From contig JBDHWQ010000007.1 in assembly GCA_039810245.1 (NCBI GenBank), positions 62,001 to 126,000 of the forward strand: a DNA stretch of 64,000 nt. Reading direction: 5' to 3'. The notes under the pieces are model-generated. The model saw only the letters and a program-made list of their open reading frames with translations. It searched no databases and was not told the origin of the DNA. Positions 60,783 through 64,000 of this stretch are shown here, one piece after another. A program made the position numbers and the translations under genes. Position 1 is the first letter of the stretch; each line of letters begins with the position of its first letter. The stretch is from CALDSL01 sp039810245 (GTDB taxonomy: Bacteria > Chloroflexota > Anaerolineae > Anaerolineales > Anaerolineaceae).

Positions 60783-61408
60783 GCCGGATCGTCCTCGCCG
60801 GCCGGCCGCGTGGCCGCCAGGTAGCGCGCCAGGGTGACCGCGCCGCCCACCAGCCAACCCAGCCCAAACAGGGCGAAGAAAAATGCGCTCTGGCGCACGT
60901 CATCCAGCCCCAGCCAGCCGGCGGTCGCGCCCACCAGCAGGGCGTAAGCGGCCAGCAGGTAGAAGCGCGGCAGGAGAAAGCGCCGGCCCAGGAAGGCCAC
61001 GCTGATGGCCAGCAGAGCGCCGATCAGGATGGGCGTCACCGCGCGGCTGCTGGCAGCCGTTTGGACAAATGCCACCAGCGCGCTGACGAGCATGGCGATG
61101 ATGGCGGCCAGCACCATGCGGTTGGTGCGGCGCGGCTTGCGCGGCAGCGCCACGTAGCCGGTGCGCGGGTAGGTGAGGCGTTCTTTGAGCGCGCGCACCG
61201 CTTTGCCGCCCAGCCACCACAGCCCCAGGAATCCCAGCATTTGCGCGAAGACGACCACCAGTTCGGTGGCCCCGTTGGGGACCAGGTCGAAGACCAGGAA
61301 GGAGAGGCCGAAGAGCCCCAGCATCACGCCGATGGCAATTTCACCCAGCCCGTCGACGTACCAGTAGCCCTGCGTGCGCCGGATCACGGTATCAATGTCG
61401 TTTTGCAT
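60779..61408 (-). CDS. Multi-helix membrane protein, first gene of the ABC operon
   Basis: This 209-residue protein starts at ATG 61408 (MQNDIDTVIRRTQGYWYVDG). About five or six membrane helices are visible: EIAIGVMLGLFGLSFLVFDL, VVVFAQMLGFLGLWWL, MVLAAIIAMLVSALVAFV, and two more near the C-terminus. A basic loop RKPRRTNR separates halves. No family is recognised, but similar proteins precede HTH_34 regulators and ABC-2 exporters. It may be an accessory subunit or sensor. Confidence 0.75.
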   Translation of the reverse strand: MQNDIDTVIRRTQGYWYVDGLGEIAIGVMLGLFGLSFLVFDLVPNGATELVVVFAQMLGFLGLWWLGGKAVRALKERLTYPRTGYVALPRKPRRTNRMVLAAIIAMLVSALVAFVQTAASSRAVTPILIGALLAISVAFLGRRFLLPRFYLLAAYALLVGATAGWLGLDDVRQSAFFFALFGLGWLVGGAVTLARYLAATRPAGEDDPA

Positions 61409-61418
61409 AAGATGCTCC

Positions 61419-61449
61419 GCATACAAGTTTGTATTGCAAACCAGTATGC
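61419..61449. promoter_or_regulatory. 31-bp operator palindrome
   Basis: The outer arms are GCATAC/GTATGC and the inner arms GTTTG/CAAAC, centred on 61434. Only two pairs between arms mismatch. It lies 11 bp before ATG 61408 and covers the predicted transcription start. The winged-helix regulator of the same operon is the likely ligand. Confidence 0.75.
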
Positions 61450-61451
61450 AT

Positions 61452-61480
61452 ATCTTACGACGCTTGGCAAGGGTTGTCAA
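61452..61480 (-). promoter_or_regulatory. Promoter of the ABC exporter operon
   Basis: On the minus strand consensus TTGACA (61475-61480) and TAAGAT (61452-61457) are 17 bp apart. The start near 61445 falls inside the palindrome. Confidence 0.8.
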
Positions 61481-61540
61481 GGGGTGAATGTTTGTCAAAA
61501 CCGCGGGGCGAGGTGGGAAAGAGCGTTTCACCAGCAACCG

Positions 61541-61596
61541 GTAGGGGCGAGGCTTTTGGGTAAGATGCGGATAGGCTCCTATTGCGCCTCGCCCCT
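61541..61596. repeat. GTAGGGGCGAGGC inverted-repeat element
   Basis: AGGGGCGAGGC (61543-61553) is repeated in inverse at 61586-61596 with 32 bp between. The outermost 13-mer 61541-61553 recurs inverted at 37570-37582. It sits in the gap between the ABC operon and the DUF488 gene. Confidence 0.65.
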
Positions 61597-61666
61597 GCGC
61601 AGGAACGCGTATGGCGCCCGGGAACTTCCATGCCGCGTGCGGCGTCTTTAATCCACAAGCATGTGC

Positions 61667-61672
61667 TATGCT
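61667..61672 (+). promoter_or_regulatory. Leaderless-type -10 of the DUF488 gene
   Basis: TATGCT ends 6 nt before ATG 61679. The -35 region is weak. Confidence 0.55.
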
Positions 61673-61678
61673 TTGCCT

Positions 61679-62224
61679 ATGGAACCCCTTACCCTCCTCA
61701 CGATCGGCCACTCAACCCACGCGCTGGATGAATTCCTGCGCATGCTCCACGCGCACGGTGTGGCGTTGCTGGTCGATATTCGCACCGTGCCGCGCTCGCG
61801 GCGTAATCCGCAGTTCAACCGTGATGAGCTGCCGGCGTCACTGGCCGCCGCCGGCATCGAGTACATTCACCTGCCCGAGCTGGGTGGCCTGCGCAAGCCG
61901 CGCCCCGATTCGATGAATGCGGCGTGGAAGAATGAGAGCTTTCGCGGCTACGCCGATTACATGCAGACCCCCGAGTTTGCGTTCGGGTTGGAGCGGCTCA
62001 TGGACCTGGCGCGTGAGCGCCGCGTGGCCATCATGTGCGCCGAGGCCGTGCCCTGGCGCTGCCACCGCTCGCTGGTGGCCGATGCGCTCACCGCGCGCGG
62101 CTGGCTGGTGGAACATATTATGAGCGAGAAACAGCGCTCGCCGCACAAAGTCACGCGCTTTGCGCGCGTGGAAGGCGAGCGCGTCACCTACCCGGCGCCG
62201 GAGGATGCTTCCACGGAAGTGTGA
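61679..62224 (+). CDS. DUF488 family protein
   Basis: This 181-residue protein begins LTLLTIGHSTHALDEFLRML, with LVDIRTVPRSRRNPQFNRD and MCAEAVPWRCHRSLVADAL. These are the three hallmark blocks of DUF488, including the conserved Cys-Ala-Glu and Cys-His. The family is widespread and cytoplasmic; its function is not settled. The gene is monocistronic with a leaderless-type promoter. Confidence 0.93.
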   Translation: MEPLTLLTIGHSTHALDEFLRMLHAHGVALLVDIRTVPRSRRNPQFNRDELPASLAAAGIEYIHLPELGGLRKPRPDSMNAAWKNESFRGYADYMQTPEFAFGLERLMDLARERRVAIMCAEAVPWRCHRSLVADALTARGWLVEHIMSEKQRSPHKVTRFARVEGERVTYPAPEDASTEV

Positions 62225-62250
62225 CCCCCTTGACAATCCCCGCGTTCCGC

Positions 62251-62280
62251 TTGACAATCAGTTTGTCCGCCCCTTGTACT
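62251..62280 (+). promoter_or_regulatory. Promoter of the NBR1-Ig-like lipoprotein gene
   Basis: TTGACA (62251-62256) and TGTACT (62275-62280) are 18 bp apart. A second TTGACA occurs at 62230-62235, giving a 21-bp direct repeat of TTGACAATC or TTGACAAT. Confidence 0.6.
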
Positions 62281-62354
62281 TTGGGGCGCAGGGGCAAACC
62301 ATCCCATTCCATTCCCCGCACGCAGTTTGTGCAACCGTAAATGGAGAGAAGATC

Positions 62355-63083
62355 ATGAACCCAACCTGGAAAACTGCCGCGAAATTCTGGATGGCCATCA
62401 GCCTGATGCTGGTGCTGGCCGCCTGCAACACCGCGGCGCCCACCATCACTGTGCTGCCCACCACCGATCTGGGCGCGCTGCGCACCGAGGTCGCCGCCAC
62501 TGTGCTGGCACAATGCGCCGCCCAGTGCGCGCTGACGCCCACCATCACGCCTATCCCCACCAACACCGCCACCGCCACCGCTACGCTTTCGCCCACGCCA
62601 ACCGGCGGCACCGAAACCGCCCCGGTCGGCACCGGCGTGGCTGGCAACCGTCTCAAATGGATCTCGCAGACCGTGGCGGACGGTACGCGCATGGCGCCCG
62701 GCTCGACTTTTAACATGACCTGGCGCGTGCAGAACGCCGGAACAGTAAGCTGGACGCCCAACTACCGGCTGCGCTTCTTTAGCGGCGACCGCTTTGGCGC
62801 GCCGGCCGAAGTGCTGCTGGGCCAGGAAGTGGCCCCTGGCGAGCTGGTGGATATCACCATCCCGATGAAGGCACCTGCTACCCCGGGCGAATACAGCACC
62901 AACTGGATCATGTCCACCGAAGTACGCGGCAACTTCAACGAGCCGATCTTCCTCAAGATCGTGGTCGTCGCCCCCGGCACCGCGGCCAGTACGCTGGTTG
63001 CTCCCACCCAGGCTGCCACAACGGCAGCCGCCACAGTCGCCCCCACTACGGCGGAAACCCCGGCGGTCACCGTCACGCCCTAG
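62355..63083 (+). CDS. Lipoprotein with NBR1-type Ig-like domain
   Basis: This 242-residue lipoprotein starts at ATG 62355 behind GGAGAGAAG. The signal ends in the lipobox VLAAC, followed by a Thr/Pro/Ala linker. Residues about 100-205 match the NBR1 Ig-like pattern: GSTFNMTWRVQNAGTVSW, YRLRFFSGDRFG, VAPGELVDITIPMKAP, GEYSTNWIM. In eukaryotes this domain is in autophagy receptor NBR1; bacterial copies are secreted and of unknown role. A Thr/Ala tail ends the protein. It is followed by a perfect terminator. Confidence 0.8.
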   Translation: MNPTWKTAAKFWMAISLMLVLAACNTAAPTITVLPTTDLGALRTEVAATVLAQCAAQCALTPTITPIPTNTATATATLSPTPTGGTETAPVGTGVAGNRLKWISQTVADGTRMAPGSTFNMTWRVQNAGTVSWTPNYRLRFFSGDRFGAPAEVLLGQEVAPGELVDITIPMKAPATPGEYSTNWIMSTEVRGNFNEPIFLKIVVVAPGTAASTLVAPTQAATTAAATVAPTTAETPAVTVTP

Positions 63084-63106
63084 CGGCGCGCTCCCTATAG
63101 AATCAG

Positions 63107-63134
63107 GCAAAACCGGCGCCCGCGCCGGTTTTGC
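63107..63134 (+). terminator. Rho-independent terminator
   Basis: GCAAAACCGGCGC (63107-63119) pairs perfectly with GCGCCGGTTTTGC (63122-63134) with a CC loop; the right arm contains TTTT. Confidence 0.85.
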
Positions 63135-63156
63135 ATATCTCAGATGGAGCTTTACG

Positions 63157-63627
63157 ATGGACGTTCCCCAATATTCCCCGCTGCGCTCGCTGGTACGCGC
63201 CACCGGGCTGCTGCTGCGCGGGCGCGTGCATTTTCCGCGCCAGCGGCTGGGCCACTGGCTGGAGATTGACGGCCGGCGCTGGATTATCTTTCGCGAGATC
63301 CGCGTAGATGCGCAGCCTGGCGCAGCGGCGCAGCCGGGGGCAGCCTTCCAGCCGGTGTTTCACCTGCGCGGCATGGGTGCGCGAGCGAACATGCTGTTTT
63401 CGTGGCTGCCTATCTTATTTTTCATCGGCCTGCCGGGATTTCGCTCCAAGCTGTGGCTGTACGATCCGCGCAGCGGAGACTTCTCCGGCTGGTATCACTG
63501 GGAGCGGGTGGAAGATGCCCGGCGCTACCGCGCGTCATTTGCGGCGCGCTTTATGATCCGGCGCTCACTGCCCGGTTCGGTTTCATTTCGCATACTGCCC
63601 GCCGCGGACGGCGGTACACGCGTTTGA
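63157..63627 (+). CDS. Conserved-looking hypothetical protein
   Basis: This 156-residue protein starts at ATG 63157 after GGAGC. It is basic and aromatic (GRRWIIFREIRV, KLWLYDPRSGDFSGWYHWERVEDARRYRASF), with one hydrophobic stretch FSWLPILFFIGLPGF near residues 80-95. It may be a membrane-associated protein. No family is recognised and no neighbour gives a clue beyond shared strand. Confidence 0.65.
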   Translation: MDVPQYSPLRSLVRATGLLLRGRVHFPRQRLGHWLEIDGRRWIIFREIRVDAQPGAAAQPGAAFQPVFHLRGMGARANMLFSWLPILFFIGLPGFRSKLWLYDPRSGDFSGWYHWERVEDARRYRASFAARFMIRRSLPGSVSFRILPAADGGTRV

Positions 63628-63651
63628 CGCGTTGCGGGAAAGTCCTATAAT
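63624..63651 (+). promoter_or_regulatory. Promoter of the truncated membrane protein gene
   Basis: TTGACG (63624-63629) and TATAAT (63646-63651) are 16 bp apart. The transcript would start near 63658, with a ~62-nt leader holding AAGAGGAG. Confidence 0.7.
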
Positions 63652-63719
63652 TAAGCGTGGCTGTCGAAAGATACATGACACCCGGCAGCCACATCATCCT
63701 AAGAGGAGCGCTGGTTTCC

Positions 63720-64000
63720 ATGTATAACGCTTTTTTGTCGCTGCATAGCATCATCCGTTGGGTGGTGCTGATCCTGGCCGTGCTGGCCCTCATTCGCATG
63801 TACTTCGGCGGCTGGATGGGCCGCAAAGCCTACAGTAAGGCCGACGACCGCGCCAGCCTGCTGTTCGTGACCCTGCTGGACATCCAGCTTCTAATCGGCA
63901 TCATCCTGTACTTCTTCCTCAGCCCCGCCACCACATCGCTGCTCAACGGTACAGGCAGCATGGCCGCCCCGCTGACGCGCTACTTTGGCGCAGAGCACGC
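63720..64000 (+). CDS. Cytochrome-b-like small membrane protein (3' truncated by window edge)
   Basis: The first 93 residues of a membrane protein are present. It opens YNAFLSLHSIIRWVVLILAVLALI (first helix with His-Ser and Arg), then a second helix LLFVTLLDIQLLIGIILYFFLSP. Small four-helix proteins of this pattern are often annotated as cytochrome B-like in environmental genomes; heme binding is not proven. The frame is open at the right edge. The start is supported by AAGAGGAG about 14 nt upstream. Confidence 0.75.
   Translation, partial: MYNAFLSLHSIIRWVVLILAVLALIRMYFGGWMGRKAYSKADDRASLLFVTLLDIQLLIGIILYFFLSPATTSLLNGTGSMAAPLTRYFGAEH

Noticed and set aside
1..64000. CRISPR arrays, insertion sequences, prophage genes
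   Set aside because: No regular spacer-repeat arrays, transposase motifs or phage structural genes were seen on either strand.

Overview
The window reads as a chromosomal fragment of a GC-rich Chloroflexota bacterium, most likely Anaerolineae. This rests on three things: threonine/proline-tailed membrane proteins and lipoproteins, clustered M42 peptidases, and SipW/TasA-type and LGFP-like surface proteins. No rRNA, tRNA, CRISPR array, transposase or prophage was found. All family assignments come from reading protein sequence and motifs; no database search was run.

Layout. 0-13.4 kb: the 3' end of a membrane Ser/Thr kinase with beta-propeller repeats; a TetR-controlled efflux operon (MFS + HsmA-like + TetR) with a near-perfect operator; three M42 aminopeptidase paralogues around a second MFS transporter; a solute-binding lipoprotein; a phosphodiesterase-like protein; a phosphoribosyltransferase. 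13.4-16.9 kb: wecC-wecB-glycosyltransferase, for UDP-ManNAcA-type sugar synthesis. 17.0-24.5 kb: a five-gene defence operon on the minus strand in the order hsdR-hsdM-hsdS-(PIN-GNAT-PUA-like)-ASCH. Its last genes are strikingly AT-rich. 24.7-37.4 kb: a degenerate receiver protein, polA, TPR protein, lysS, greA, a membrane-anchored chelatase-fold protein, GNAT and 2H phosphoesterase. 37.7-41.6 kb: a divergent SipW/TasA locus with two ER/SipW-type signal peptidases and three AYFN-type substrate domains, one fused to a peptidase, around a 744-bp regulatory region. 41.6-44.4 kb: a four-subunit 2-oxoacid:ferredoxin oxidoreductase. 44.6-48.8 kb: a nitrogen-oxide module with a three-cupredoxin NirK, a cysteine-less Crp/Fnr regulator, a perfect FNR/DNR-type site, and DinB, CxxC and moaA genes. 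48.8-64 kb: epimerase, thiolase, surface lipoproteins, TPR protein, a class A PBP-like protein lacking key catalytic residues, an autoregulated ABC exporter operon, DUF488, an NBR1-Ig-like lipoprotein, and a truncated membrane protein at the right edge.

How the parts work together. Several small circuits can be read from DNA. TetR sits with its operator and efflux pump. A winged-helix regulator sits with a 31-bp palindrome on its own operon's start site. The FNR-type box is centred 41.5 bp before the predicted start of the DinB-CxxC-moaA transcript. Six genes share a leaderless design in which the -10 hexamer ends exactly 6 nt before the start codon.

The best candidates for something undescribed are the PIN-GNAT-PUA/ASCH pair embedded in the type I R-M operon (whose HsdR carries an inserted Ig-like domain), the SipW-TasA fusion locus with its structured leaders, and the pseudo-PBP.
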